The notes under the pieces are model-generated. The model worked only from the letters and a program-made list of their open reading frames with translations, was not told where the DNA came from and ran no database searches. Positions 35,465 to 44,839 of a DNA stretch of 64,000 bases are shown in pieces. Source of the DNA: Mycobacterium colombiense. Its GTDB lineage: Bacteria > Actinomycetota > Actinomycetes > Mycobacteriales > Mycobacteriaceae. Location: NCBI RefSeq assembly GCF_001953985.1, contig NZ_MBEI01000044.1:23092-87091 (forward strand). Reading direction: 5' to 3'. The translations under genes were made by a program, and so were the position numbers. Positions within the stretch are counted from its first letter, which is position 1. Each line of letters starts with the position of its first letter.

Positions 35465-35917
35465 TCACCGGGTGATGTCGCCGGCCAGGTAGCGCTGCAT
35501 CGTCGGCCCGATCGCATCGACGAGTGCGTCCACCGACATGGAATGCAGCGGCTCGGAGCGGATGCCGTAGCGCATGATGCCCAGGCCCACCAACTGCGAG
35601 GCGCACAGCGAGGCCCGCAGGGCCACCTTGTCGGCGCCCAGTATTTTCAGCAGCGGGCCAAAGACCGGGCCGATGAACATGCCCTGCACGATTTCCGCGG
35701 TCTTCGCCATCCCCGTCGAGGCGAGGGCGCTGGCCGCGAATGGGCCGCCGCCCGCGGCGTCCCACGTCGTGATCAGCGTGCGCAAGGTCCGCCGGCCCAC
35801 CTGGTTGACCCCGCCGGTGACGATCCGGTCGATGAATTCCGGTGTGCCGAAGGGCAACCGCAGCATCTTGGCGACCGGGTCGAGGATGCCGGGCGATGGC
35901 TCTTGGCGGCGGGGCAT
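35465..35917 (-). CDS. Stand-alone TetR C-terminal domain protein (Rv0258c type)
   Basis: A 150-residue protein that looks like the ligand-binding, C-terminal half of a TetR repressor: FGTPEFIDRIV…TLITTW…ALASTG…VFGPLLKILGADKVALRASLCASQLVGLGIMRYGI…PTMQRYLAGD. No helix-turn-helix is encoded upstream, and the start at 35917 lies only 75 bases from the next gene, so this is not a simple frameshift. M. tuberculosis Rv0258c has the same short form. It may dimerise with a full TetR or be a separate ligand-binding protein. Confidence 0.75.
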   Translation of the reverse strand: MPRRQEPSPGILDPVAKMLRLPFGTPEFIDRIVTGGVNQVGRRTLRTLITTWDAAGGGPFAASALASTGMAKTAEIVQGMFIGPVFGPLLKILGADKVALRASLCASQLVGLGIMRYGIRSEPLHSMSVDALVDAIGPTMQRYLAGDITR

Positions 35918-35991
35918 GGTGCCAGGATCACCCGTCTGCGATCAAAGATCAAGGAACGCCGGACACCGGCGCGCCTTGCCGGCAGGCGTCG

Positions 35992-36753
35992 TTAGGACGC
36001 GGACCGCACGCTGCGGCCGTGGGCCAGCTGGTGCGGGCTCGACCGGCGCGACGACTGCCGGGCGGTGGCGGCGACGACCGGCGGCAGGGCCCGCCGGAAT
36101 CGGTTCGCGACCAGGCGTGCCAGCCCGGGATGGGTGCCCAGCGGCTCACTGACCAGGTCGGCGCCGCAGGCGTGCAGCCGTTGCTGGAACAGGCCGTCGG
36201 CCAATAGATATGAGGCGACGACGACGCGGCCGCCGGCGCGGCGCGCCCGGGCCACCGCCTCGGGCAGCTGCGGCTCGCCGGTGGCCGCGAACGCCAGGCT
36301 CACCCGCGATCCGGTCAGCGCCGACACCAGCGTCGCGGTGGTGTGCAGGTCCGTGCGCGCCTTGACGTCCGAGGTCCCCGCTGCCGCCAAGATCACCGAA
36401 TCACCGGGTCGCCAACCACATTTCACCAACTGGTCGCCGACGATCCGCGCGATTTGACCGCTCGGGCCCAATGCCGGGGTGACGATGACGTTCGGGTGTC
36501 CGCTGATCTCGACGTGAGCGGGCAGATCGGCCCGGACGTGGTAACCGCGCGACAGGAACGCGGGCACCACGATGGCGGCGCGGTCGGCGGCCTTCGCGCG
36601 CACCAGGACCTCGCTGGGGGTGGGGCCCACCACGTCGACGAAGGCGACGTCCACGGTGCTGCGAACCAACGTACTCACTTGTGCCGCAAGGTCTTCGATC
36701 ATCGTCACGCCACCCGGCCTGCGGGTGCCGTGCGCTACCAGGATCAGTGCCAT
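35992..36753 (-). CDS. Sirohydrochlorin chelatase-like protein (CbiX/SirB type)
   Basis: A 253-residue protein with two chelatase-like halves. The N-terminal His is in LVAHGTRRPGG and another metal-binding segment is VPAFLSRGYHVRADLPAH. Such enzymes insert Fe2+ or Co2+ into sirohydrochlorin. Because nirBD is close by and NirB needs siroheme, a ferrochelatase role is likely. It corresponds to Rv0259c and overlaps the nnaR gene by 10 bases (36744-36753), so the two are translated together. Confidence 0.88.
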   Translation of the reverse strand: MALILVAHGTRRPGGVTMIEDLAAQVSTLVRSTVDVAFVDVVGPTPSEVLVRAKAADRAAIVVPAFLSRGYHVRADLPAHVEISGHPNVIVTPALGPSGQIARIVGDQLVKCGWRPGDSVILAAAGTSDVKARTDLHTTATLVSALTGSRVSLAFAATGEPQLPEAVARARRAGGRVVVASYLLADGLFQQRLHACGADLVSEPLGTHPGLARLVANRFRRALPPVVAATARQSSRRSSPHQLAHGRSVRSAS

Positions 36754-37907
36754 GGGGAATCTTCCGAATGGTCGATCGCGAGCCGGTAGCCGCGCTTGAC
36801 CACCGTCGCGATGATGTTCTTGTCGCCCAGCGCCGTTCGCAGCCGCAACACTGCGGTATCGACGGCGTGTGGATCATTGCTGTTGCCGGGAAGCACTCGT
36901 AACAAGTCGTTGCGCGCGACGACATCACCGGGGCGCGCGGCCAGCGCGCGCAGGGTGGCCATGCCGGATCCCGACAGCGACTTCACCGAACCGTCGACCA
37001 ACACGCAGGTTCCCCGGATCTCGATGTCGTGACCGGCCGCCCGGATGGCGCACGATCGCAGCGGCGGGAGCTCCTGCGCGATGTGACGGGCCAACGCCCC
37101 CAACCGCATTCGCTCGGGTGACGACGTCGGGATCCCCGCTCGGACCAACGGTTGCGCGGTGACAGGACCGACGCACATCGCGTGCACGTCGCTGCGAAGC
37201 GCTTGTAGCAGCTGATCTTCGATGCCCAGCTCGCGGCTGCGCTCCAGCAGTGCCGCGCCGGCGGGCGCCGACGTGAAGGTCACCGCGTCGAATTGCCGCC
37301 GCGCGACCGAGGCGACGAGTTGGTCGAAGTCGCCGCCGGCCGGCGTTGGCTTCCAGCGGTACACGTGGATGGGGACCACCTCTGCGCCCGCAGCCCGCAA
37401 TCCGTTGATGAACTCCGGGAACGGGTCCCACCCGTCGGCGGCGCCGTGCAACTGGACGGCGATCCGCTTACCGGCGACGTCCGATTCGAGGAGGTAGCGC
37501 AGAACTTCGCGCGACGATTCGGATTTGGGGGACCACTCCTCGTGCAGCCCGGCGGCGCGTAGCGCGCCGGTCGCCTTCGGCCCGCGGGCCACGATCCGCG
37601 ACTTGGCAAGCGACGCGAGCAGTTGGGTGGCCAATCCCCAGCCGTCGGCCGCGGCAACCCAGCCGCGGAAGCCGATCCCGGTGTGCGCCACCAAGATATC
37701 CGGGGGTTGGGCGATCACCGCTTCGGTGTGGTTCTGCAATTCGTCATCTTCGGGCAGCGCGATGATGTTGATGGCCGCGGCGCTGGAAACCTCCGCGCCG
37801 TTACGGCGCAGCAACGCGCACAGCTCCTCGGCGCGGTTCGCCGACGTGACGGCGATCCGGTAGCCGGTCAGCGGCGCGGAGTCTGGCGGGGCCAGTGGCG
37901 GGGCCAT
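36744..37907 (-). CDS. nnaR: NnaR-type regulator: HemD-like domain fused to a winged helix
   Basis: A protein of 387 residues (Rv0260c 381). Residues 1-260 are a uroporphyrinogen-III synthase (HemD) fold, starting TGYRIAVTSANRAEELCALLRRNGAEV. From about 290 to the end is an OmpR-type DNA-binding winged helix (LSGSGMATLRALAARPGDVVARNDLLRVLPGNSN…VDTAVLRLRTALG…RGYRLA). In M. smegmatis and Streptomyces this fusion (NnaR) works with GlnR to activate nitrate and nitrite genes. ATG at 37907 is used; an ATG at 37964 is an alternative. It overlaps the chelatase gene. Confidence 0.9.
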   Translation of the reverse strand: MAPPLAPPDSAPLTGYRIAVTSANRAEELCALLRRNGAEVSSAAAINIIALPEDDELQNHTEAVIAQPPDILVAHTGIGFRGWVAAADGWGLATQLLASLAKSRIVARGPKATGALRAAGLHEEWSPKSESSREVLRYLLESDVAGKRIAVQLHGAADGWDPFPEFINGLRAAGAEVVPIHVYRWKPTPAGGDFDQLVASVARRQFDAVTFTSAPAGAALLERSRELGIEDQLLQALRSDVHAMCVGPVTAQPLVRAGIPTSSPERMRLGALARHIAQELPPLRSCAIRAAGHDIEIRGTCVLVDGSVKSLSGSGMATLRALAARPGDVVARNDLLRVLPGNSNDPHAVDTAVLRLRTALGDKNIIATVVKRGYRLAIDHSEDSPWH

Positions 37908-37984
37908 ATGAATTGTGTATGCCTGCGACGTTTCGGTTGCGTTACCGGTCAATTGCTGTGGCATTGCCCGTGTTGCGAGTCCGC

Positions 37985-39409
37985 TCACACACGCGCGACC
38001 TCGGTTTCCGGCGCCGCACCGGACACGTCCGGGGCCGACGCGGGACGGCGCACGTAGACCATCCAGGTCATGATCGCCGCCACGACGTAGGAAGCCAGAA
38101 ACACCCAGTAGGCAGACGTTTCCGTGCCGGTATTCAGGTAGGACTGGCGCAGCGCCAAATTGATTCCCACGCCGCCCAACGCCCCGACGGCCGAGCAGAT
38201 GCCGATCAGTGACCCCGACATCGCGCGGGCCCAATGACGGCGCTCATCCTCGCTCGTGTCCAGCGAGCGGCTGCGCGCCTCGTAGACCGAGGGGATCAGC
38301 TTGAAGACCGAGCCGTTGCCCATGCCGGATAGGACGAACAGCACCATGAAACCGGTGACGTAGCCGATCATGCTGGCGGTGTGCGTCGCGGCGTGGCGAT
38401 CGTCGAGGGTGCTCACGGTGACCAGCAGCCCGGCGCCCAGGGTCATGCCGGCCAGCACGCCCAGGGTGACGCGGCTGCCGCCGAGGCGGTCCGCCAGCCG
38501 GCCGCCGTAGATGCGCGCCAGCGAGCCCAGCAAGGGACCGATGAAGGCCAGCTGCGCTGCGTGCAGCGCCGCATGCTTGGGGCTTTCCCCGCTTTCGGCA
38601 AAGTTGACCTGCATCACCTGCCCGAAGGCGAAGGAGAAGCCGATCCACGAGCCGAAGGTGGCGATGTAGAGCAGCGAGATCACATGGGTGTCGCGCTCGA
38701 ACAAGATCTTGCGCATGGTGCTCAGCTGGGTGCCGTGATGGATGTTGTCCATGCACAACGCAGCCGAGATGCCCACGACGACCAGCAACACCAGGTACAC
38801 CGCGCACACCCAGTACGGCGCCTCGTGCCCGGCGGTGGCCAGCACCAGTAGGCCGACCAGTTGGATCACCGCGACCCCCAGGTTGGCGACGCCGGCGTTG
38901 ACGGCCAGCGCGCCGCCCTTGAGCCGCTGCGGGTAGAAGGCGTTGACGTTGGCCAGCGAGGCCGCGTAATTGCCGCCGCCCAGTCCGGTCAGGGCCGCGC
39001 ATAGCACGAACGGCCACAGCGGCACTCCGGGATTGGCCAGCAACACGATCGTGCCGGCCGTCGGGATCAGCAGCACGAAGGCCGAGAACATCGTCCAGTT
39101 GCGGCCTCCGAAGGCCGCGATGCCCAGGGTGTAGGGGATCCGGGCGCACCCGCCGACCAGGGTGGCGACCGCGCCCAGCAGCAGCTTGTCGCCGGCGGAG
39201 AAGCCGTAGACGGACCCCGGCATGAACAGCGCCATGACGGGCCACAGGGTCCAGATCGAAAACGCCACGTGGTCACCGGCGATGGTGCACAGCAGGTTGC
39301 GCCGGGCGACCTTCTTGTTGCCGGCCTCCCAGGCCGCCGTGTCTTCCGGGTTCCAGTCCGCGATGCGGTGGTTGCGGCGCAGCGGTCCTGCCTTCGGCAT
39401 GACGCTCAT
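37985..39409 (-). CDS. narK3: Nitrate/nitrite transporter NarK3
   Basis: A major facilitator of about 474 residues (Rv0261c, 469) with 12 helices. NarK-type features are the N-terminal WNPEDTAAWE, GGRNWTM, two nitrate-signature-like loops (GLGGGNYAASLANVNAFYP and GMGNGSVFKLIPSVYEARS) and RLADRLGG. It moves nitrate or nitrite across the membrane. ATG at 39409 or 39400 is the start; both lie before KAGPLRRNHRIADW. It precedes nnaR on the same strand, so transporter, regulator and chelatase may be one transcript. Confidence 0.92.
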   Translation of the reverse strand: MSVMPKAGPLRRNHRIADWNPEDTAAWEAGNKKVARRNLLCTIAGDHVAFSIWTLWPVMALFMPGSVYGFSAGDKLLLGAVATLVGGCARIPYTLGIAAFGGRNWTMFSAFVLLIPTAGTIVLLANPGVPLWPFVLCAALTGLGGGNYAASLANVNAFYPQRLKGGALAVNAGVANLGVAVIQLVGLLVLATAGHEAPYWVCAVYLVLLVVVGISAALCMDNIHHGTQLSTMRKILFERDTHVISLLYIATFGSWIGFSFAFGQVMQVNFAESGESPKHAALHAAQLAFIGPLLGSLARIYGGRLADRLGGSRVTLGVLAGMTLGAGLLVTVSTLDDRHAATHTASMIGYVTGFMVLFVLSGMGNGSVFKLIPSVYEARSRSLDTSEDERRHWARAMSGSLIGICSAVGALGGVGINLALRQSYLNTGTETSAYWVFLASYVVAAIMTWMVYVRRPASAPDVSGAAPETEVARV

Positions 39410-39850
39410 GCGCGCACACTCATCCGGGAAACCGCTTGCGTCCCAACGGCATCGCACCGGTCGACGTGCATACAGCTCCCTCTCGTCAGGCCCCACGAAC
39501 CGTCGCATCCGGCCGCCGCCACGCGAGGGGTCACCGCGCTCGCCCGGTACCGGGAGAGCTGTTCGGAGGCTGGCTTCGACGCTTGGGCGCCCCGAATGAA
39601 GGGGCGTGCCCCGTCGCACGATTCGATGCTCACATTTACGACGCGAGCGGGTCAACCGGAACGGGCCGATATCGCCTGTTAGTTGTTTACCAGTTGTCTG
39701 GTAAATCCCTGAGGGGCAATCAGTTCGCGAATGTGCGGTTCATCGAGCCCGAATCAGCGCCGCCATCAAGTGATTTCACACATACCCCCATGCCCGTGTG
39801 AGCTGGAATACATTGTGAGTCCGGCGCCGACGAATCGCGATCGAATTGCG
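39410..39850. other. 440-base intergenic region upstream of narK3
   Basis: I see no credible gene. It holds the palindrome at 39686-39705, a somewhat lower GC segment around 39660-39820, and, on the left, the leader of narK3. M. tuberculosis has aac (Rv0262c) here; no trace of it is visible. Confidence 0.7.
39686..39705. promoter_or_regulatory. Palindrome upstream of narK3
   Basis: TTTACCAG-TTGT-CTGGTAAA, eight perfect pairs around four bases, about 280 bases from the narK3 start. It is an AT-biased dyad in a GC-rich genome, typical of an operator. No T run follows, so a terminator is less likely. Confidence 0.5.
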
Positions 39851-40762
39851 TTAGGAAAGTGGCCAACTCGCGGCCCCGGAGTGGGCGCCCACCAAAGCCC
39901 TGGGGCGGGCCCAGTGCAGCCGCACCGCCTGGCCGGGCCGCACCTGGGCGATCTTGTCGACGTCCTCGTCGACCACCACGCCGATCACCGGATAGCCACC
40001 GGTCACCGGATGGTCGGGTCCTAGGATCACCGGTAAACCGTTGGGCGGCACCTGGATTGCGCCGCGGGTGGCACCCTCGCTGGGCAGCTGCCGGTCCGGG
40101 TAGCAGTGCTGCAGGGGCCGGCCGGTCAACCGCATCCCCACCCGGTCGCTGCGATCGGACGCCATCCAATACGTGTGCACCAGGCGGTCTGGCTCGACGA
40201 ACCAATCGTCACGCGGCCCGGGCACCACGAACAGCTCGACGACGCCGCCGGTGATGGCCGCCACCGGCGCCTGGTCCAGTTCGGGATAGGCGTCGGTGTG
40301 CTCGCCGATCGGGAGCCGGTCGCCGGCCTGCAGCGGCGACGGGCCGATGCCCGACATCACGTCGTAACTGCGCGAGCCCAGCACCGGTTCCACGCAGATG
40401 CCACCGCGGATCGCCAGGTAGCTGCGCAGGCCGGCGCGGGGGACGCCCAACGAGATCACCTCGCCGTCGCGCACATGATGAATGCTGTTGGTGCCGAACT
40501 TGATTCCGTTGACGGTGGGATCGGTGTCGGCGCCCGTCACCGCGATGTCGACGTCACCGCCGGACACCCGGGCCGCGAAACCGCCGAATGTCACCTCCAC
40601 GGTGGCGCGGTCGTCGGGGTTGGCCACCAGTCGGTTGGCCAGCCGGTGCGCGCGCCGGTCGGCGGCTCCGGACCGGCTCACCCCCAGATGGGCCAGTCCG
40701 GGGCGGCCGAGGTCTTGGACGACGGCGAGCGGTCCGGTGCGGAGGATCTCCAGGATTGCCAC
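39851..40762 (-). CDS. pxpC: 5-oxoprolinase subunit C (PxpC/KipA type)
   Basis: A 303-residue biotin-dependent carboxylase-like domain protein (KipA, Rv0263c type). It starts [43 protein letters not shown], which is the family signature. With PxpB it forms part of the ATP-dependent 5-oxoprolinase; PxpA completes the enzyme in many bacteria but is not seen in this window. It follows pxpB by 41 bases on the same strand. Confidence 0.9.
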   Translation of the reverse strand: MAILEILRTGPLAVVQDLGRPGLAHLGVSRSGAADRRAHRLANRLVANPDDRATVEVTFGGFAARVSGGDVDIAVTGADTDPTVNGIKFGTNSIHHVRDGEVISLGVPRAGLRSYLAIRGGICVEPVLGSRSYDVMSGIGPSPLQAGDRLPIGEHTDAYPELDQAPVAAITGGVVELFVVPGPRDDWFVEPDRLVHTYWMASDRSDRVGMRLTGRPLQHCYPDRQLPSEGATRGAIQVPPNGLPVILGPDHPVTGGYPVIGVVVDEDVDKIAQVRPGQAVRLHWARPRALVGAHSGAASWPLS

Positions 40763-40803
40763 GGTTGTCTCCTTAGCTGGCTATGGTGGCGACCCGCCAC
40801 TGG

Positions 40804-41478
40804 CTAGACGGCCCGGAACTGAACCCACATGCCCTGCGTCAACAACGCGGGGTTCGGCCGCTGCAAGTCCCACAGCACCGCATCGGTGCGGCCGATGAGT
40901 TGCCAGCCACCGGGGGACTGACGCGGGTACACCGCGCTGAAGTCACCGGCGAGGCCCACGGAGCCGGCCGGCACCGAGGTCCTCGGCTCGGGGCGGCGTG
41001 GTACCCGCAGCCGCGGGTCGCCGTCGACCAGATACGCGAAACCCGGTGCGAATCCACTGAATCCGACCCGCCACAACGTGGAAGTGTGGGCGTCGATCAC
41101 CGCCGCGATGGTCAGCCCGGTGTGGCCGGCGACCTCGGCCAGATCCGGACCGTCGTAGACGACGTCGATGACCACGTCGGCGTGGCGTTCCGAGGGGGTG
41201 TCGGGGGTGACGGCGACGTTCATCTTGCGCAGCCGGTGGCGGATGACGCCTTGGTGGCGCGGGCCGTCCAGCTTCACCAGCACCGTGCGGGCCGCCGGCA
41301 CGACGTCGACCACGTCCGGTATCGCCGCGGCGCGCAGCGCGTCCGCCCACGCCAATACCTCAGCGGTACTTCCGCATTGCACCATCAGCGCGCGATCGCC
41401 GTAGTCCACGACGGTGTTGCCGACCAGCTCGGTCGGCAGGTTGTGGGCCAGGTCGCCGCTAAGGTCCGTCACGCTCAT
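40804..41478 (-). CDS. pxpB: 5-oxoprolinase subunit B (PxpB/KipI type)
   Basis: A 224-residue KipI/allophanate hydrolase subunit 1 domain protein (Rv0264c type). [11 protein letters not shown] opens the fold, GFAPGFAYL (residues about 140-150) and [41 protein letters not shown] near the end are diagnostic. The ATG at 41478 was chosen because family proteins begin just before [14 protein letters not shown]. It acts with PxpC. The genes lie beside fecB2, as in M. tuberculosis. Confidence 0.9.
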   Translation of the reverse strand: MSVTDLSGDLAHNLPTELVGNTVVDYGDRALMVQCGSTAEVLAWADALRAAAIPDVVDVVPAARTVLVKLDGPRHQGVIRHRLRKMNVAVTPDTPSERHADVVIDVVYDGPDLAEVAGHTGLTIAAVIDAHTSTLWRVGFSGFAPGFAYLVDGDPRLRVPRRPEPRTSVPAGSVGLAGDFSAVYPRQSPGGWQLIGRTDAVLWDLQRPNPALLTQGMWVQFRAV

Positions 41479-41590
41479 TACTCGACGGTAACCCCGGAAT
41501 CGGGGCATGTGCGAGCGTCGTCGACGGATTTTCGAGCTCTGCCAGAGCTGCCTTAGCAAACGCTCAAACAGCCTCGGCATGCCCGCGCGG

Positions 41591-42595
41591 CTAGCCCAGG
41601 ATCTTGGTGATCAGCGGCGGCAGTTGATCGGCGATGACGGGGTAGCTCAGCGGCGACGCGAACGCGATCGCGCCGGCCTGGTCCTTGGTGGTGAAGATGT
41701 TCCGGTTCTGCGCGGTGGTCAGCGATCCGGCCACCTCGGGGTCGGCCAGGATCGCCTTCTGGTCGTCGGGGTTCCGCGTCGTCCAGATCACCACGTCGGC
41801 GGACTCGAGCACCGATTTGATGTGATCGCGGGGGATGACGGCCCGCTGATCGGTGCCGAACGGCTTGATGGCGTCGGCGATGACCAGTCCCATCTGATTC
41901 AGGAAGTCCGTCCGCCAGCCCGCCATGGTGGCGACGACCGTGCCCTCCCACAGCGCGCCGTGCATCAGCAGCGCCTTCTTGCCGGTCCACTGCTGATTCT
42001 TTTTGCCGATGTCGGTGAACTTCTGGTCGACACCGTCGATCAGCGACTTCATCTGGTCGGCCTGGAAGACCGCCTGGCCGACGATGGTGGCCTGCTCTTT
42101 CCACGGCTCGAAGAAGGCGTCGCCGTCCGACTGCGCGACGGTGGGGGCGATCGCGGACAGTTTCTGATACGTGTCGGCGTCCAGGCCGGCGTTGACGGCC
42201 ACGATCAGGTCCGGTTTGAGACCGGCGATCTGGTCTACCGGAATGCCGTTGTCGAGGTTCAACACCGTCGGCTGCGCACCGCCGAGTTTGGGTGCGGCCC
42301 AGGGCCAGACGGCGGAGGGCTGGTCACCGAACCAGTTGGTCACGGCGATCGGCACCACGCCGACCGCGAGCAGGTCGTCCTGCTCGGTGTAGCCGGCGCT
42401 GACGACGCGCTTGGGCGGTTCCTTGATGACGGTCTCACCGAACAGGTGGGTGACCGTCACCGAACCCGGGGTGGCTCCCGGCGCCGATCTGCGGGACGAG
42501 CATCCCGAGGAGAACGCGGTCGCACCGCCCATCGCGGCAACCCCGGCAGCCCCTGCGAGCTGCAAGAATCCCCGTCGATTCCATCCCTGTCGCAT
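41591..42595 (-). CDS. fecB2: Siderophore-binding lipoprotein FecB2
   Basis: A periplasmic binding protein of 334 residues (Rv0265c, 330). The N-terminus has a twin-arginine motif (NRRGFLQL) and a lipobox with Cys near residue 32 (FSSGCSS), so it is a TAT-exported lipoprotein. The mature part is a class III Fe-siderophore binding fold ([24 protein letters not shown]…). It receives ferric siderophores, possibly carboxymycobactin or haem, at the outer side of the membrane. The permease is not in the window. Confidence 0.92.
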   Translation of the reverse strand: MRQGWNRRGFLQLAGAAGVAAMGGATAFSSGCSSRRSAPGATPGSVTVTHLFGETVIKEPPKRVVSAGYTEQDDLLAVGVVPIAVTNWFGDQPSAVWPWAAPKLGGAQPTVLNLDNGIPVDQIAGLKPDLIVAVNAGLDADTYQKLSAIAPTVAQSDGDAFFEPWKEQATIVGQAVFQADQMKSLIDGVDQKFTDIGKKNQQWTGKKALLMHGALWEGTVVATMAGWRTDFLNQMGLVIADAIKPFGTDQRAVIPRDHIKSVLESADVVIWTTRNPDDQKAILADPEVAGSLTTAQNRNIFTTKDQAGAIAFASPLSYPVIADQLPPLITKILG

Positions 42596-42652
42596 CGCGT
42601 GAGAGTATCGCGTTCCGCCCGCTCAGACGCATCGCCGCGCTGTTGACCCCTG

Positions 42653-43237
42653 TCAGCCCAGCGGCATGCCGGCGTCCATGAAGTCCAGGGCGCGAAAGAT
42701 GGTGCCGGCGGTCTTCGGCGCGCTGTCGAAGGCGGCCATCATGGCACCCGTCAACGCTCCCGCGAACACCCGGACTTCGAAATCCTCAGCGGGACGGCCG
42801 ATCCGGTGCGCAATCGCCTCCGCGGCCACGGTCACCGTGCGGTAGTACTCGTCGTACATCGCCGCCTTGAGCTCGGGTATCGAGAACATCAGGCGCTGCC
42901 GGGTGTTCTCGAACTCCAGCTGGTCGTCGGGCAGTTGGTCGAGGACGGCCTGATAGGCCCGGCGGAAGGCCTGCGCCGGAGACAGGTTGCGCGGCTGGGC
43001 CTTCAACGCGTCCAGGATCAGCGGGTCCAGGTCGTCGGCGAGCAGCAGCGATTCCTTGGACGGGAAATAGCGGAAGAAGGTGCTCGGCGACACGTCGGCC
43101 GCCTCGGCGATCTGTTCGACCGTGGTCGCGGCGTAGCCGTTCTCTTCGATGAGGCGAAACGCCTCGCGCCTGATCGCGCGGCGCGTCTTGATCTTTTTGC
43201 GCTCCCGTAGGCCCAGGGGAGCCTCAGTCACCTGCAT
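42653..43237 (-). CDS. TetR family regulator
   Basis: A 194-residue TetR protein. The helix-turn-helix is at about residues 15-62 (TRRAIRREAFRLIEENGYAATTVEQIAEAADVSPSTFFRYFPSKESLL), a form common in actinobacterial repressors with a short C-terminal domain. I chose the ATG at 43237; longer in-frame starts lie in the intergenic space. It is divergent from narU (198 bases between starts). The targets are unknown. It takes the place of oplA (Rv0266c) relative to M. tuberculosis. Confidence 0.88.
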   Translation of the reverse strand: MQVTEAPLGLRERKKIKTRRAIRREAFRLIEENGYAATTVEQIAEAADVSPSTFFRYFPSKESLLLADDLDPLILDALKAQPRNLSPAQAFRRAYQAVLDQLPDDQLEFENTRQRLMFSIPELKAAMYDEYYRTVTVAAEAIAHRIGRPAEDFEVRVFAGALTGAMMAAFDSAPKTAGTIFRALDFMDAGMPLG

Positions 43238-43434
43238 GGCGCCGATTGTCGCGCATCCACCGGCCGCCGTGGGCTCGCGGCGTCGTTGCATTGCAGAGTT
43301 CTGACAAACGTGACCGGGCCGTTGCGATTTCTGCGTATTGCCCGCGTAACTGTGCACACCCAGTCCGGTAACAGTGTGTCTTTAGCGTCGAGTGGTCACT
43401 GCCCGCGCCTCATTCAACTCAGGAGTCCCACCGG

Positions 43435-44826
43435 ATGACCACGACCATCAGCCCCGTATCGCAGCCCGCGCCACCGCGCGAGCGTCATACGGGACGGCAC
43501 TGGATCGATGACTGGCGGCCCGAAGACCCCGAATTCTGGGAGACCACCGGCAAGCCCATCGCCCGCCGGAACCTGATCTTCTCGATCTTCGCCGAGCACG
43601 TCGGCTTCAGTGTGTGGATGTTGTGGAGCATCGTTGTGGTGCAGATGACGGCCGGGGCGCACGGGCACCCCTCCGCATCCGGCTGGGCGCTGACCGCCAG
43701 CCAGGCCCTGTGCCTGGTCGCCGTCCCCAGCGGCGTCGGGGCGTTCCTGAGATTGCCCTACACCTTCGCGGTGCCGCTGCTCGGCGGCCGCAACTGGACG
43801 ACCATCTCGGCGGCGCTGCTGCTGATCCCGTGCCTGCTGCTGGCGTGGGCGGTGAGCCATCCCGGCCTGCCGTTCGGCGCCCTGGTGGCGATCGCCGCGA
43901 CGGCCGGCTTCGGCGGCGGCAACTTCGCCTCCTCGATGGCCAACATCTCGTTCTTCTACCCGGAGAAAGACAAGGGCTGGGCGCTGGGCCTGAACGCGGC
44001 CGGCGGCAACATCGGCGTCGCGGTAGTGCAGAAGATCATTCCGCCCATCGTCATCGCCGGCGGCGGAATGGCGTTGTCGCGCGCCGGACTGTTCTACGTG
44101 CCGCTGGTCGTGGTGGCCGCGGTCTGCGCGTTCCTGTTCATGAACAACCTCACCGAGGCCAAGGCCGACGTGAAGCCGGTGCTGGAGTCGTTGCGGCACC
44201 CCGACACCTGGATCATGTCGCTGCTCTACATCGGCACCTTCGGCTCGTTCATCGGTTACTCGGCCGCGTTCCCGACCCTGCTCAAAACGGTCTTCGGCCG
44301 CGGCGACATCGCCCTGGCGTGGGCCTTCCTGGGCGCCGGCATCGGATCCGTCATCAGGCCCCTCGGCGGCAAGCTGGCCGACCGGATCGGCGGGGCCCGC
44401 ATCACCGCCGCCAGCTTCGTGATGCTGGCGATCGGGGCGGCGGCGGCGCTGTGGTCGGTGACGGTGGTGAACCTACCGGCCTTCTTCGCCAGCTTCATGT
44501 TCCTGTTCGTCGCGACCGGCATCGGCAACGGTTCGACCTACCGGATGATTTCGCGGATCTTCAAGGTCAAGGGCGAACTGGCCGGGGGCGATCCCGACAC
44601 CATGGTGGCCATGCGCCGCCAGGCGGCCGGGGCGCTGGGCGTCATCTCGGCGGTGGGCGCCGTCGGCGGGTTCGTGGTTCCGCTGGCGTACGCGTGGTCG
44701 AAGTCGGAGTTCGGCAGCATCGAACCGGCGCTGCGGTTCTACATCGTGTTCTTCCTCGGCCTGCTGGGCGTCACCTGGTACTGCTACCTGCGCAAGCACA
44801 ACGCGATCACGCGGGTGGGGATCTAG
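43435..44826 (+). CDS. narU: Nitrate/nitrite transporter NarU
   Basis: A 12-helix major facilitator of 463 residues, the length of Rv0267 (NarU). WRPEDPEFWETTGKPIARRNL at the N-terminus and GFGGGNFASSMANISFFYP and ATGIGNGSTYRMISRIF are the NarK/NarU signatures. It probably exports nitrite or exchanges it for nitrate. GGAG is nine bases before the ATG. A pair of GTAAC words 22 bases apart stands in its promoter region (43346 and 43368), which may be part of a GlnR site. It converges on the polymerase gene. Confidence 0.92.
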   Translation: MTTTISPVSQPAPPRERHTGRHWIDDWRPEDPEFWETTGKPIARRNLIFSIFAEHVGFSVWMLWSIVVVQMTAGAHGHPSASGWALTASQALCLVAVPSGVGAFLRLPYTFAVPLLGGRNWTTISAALLLIPCLLLAWAVSHPGLPFGALVAIAATAGFGGGNFASSMANISFFYPEKDKGWALGLNAAGGNIGVAVVQKIIPPIVIAGGGMALSRAGLFYVPLVVVAAVCAFLFMNNLTEAKADVKPVLESLRHPDTWIMSLLYIGTFGSFIGYSAAFPTLLKTVFGRGDIALAWAFLGAGIGSVIRPLGGKLADRIGGARITAASFVMLAIGAAAALWSVTVVNLPAFFASFMFLFVATGIGNGSTYRMISRIFKVKGELAGGDPDTMVAMRRQAAGALGVISAVGAVGGFVVPLAYAWSKSEFGSIEPALRFYIVFFLGLLGVTWYCYLRKHNAITRVGI

Positions 44827-44839
44827 GCGCGGCCGGGGG

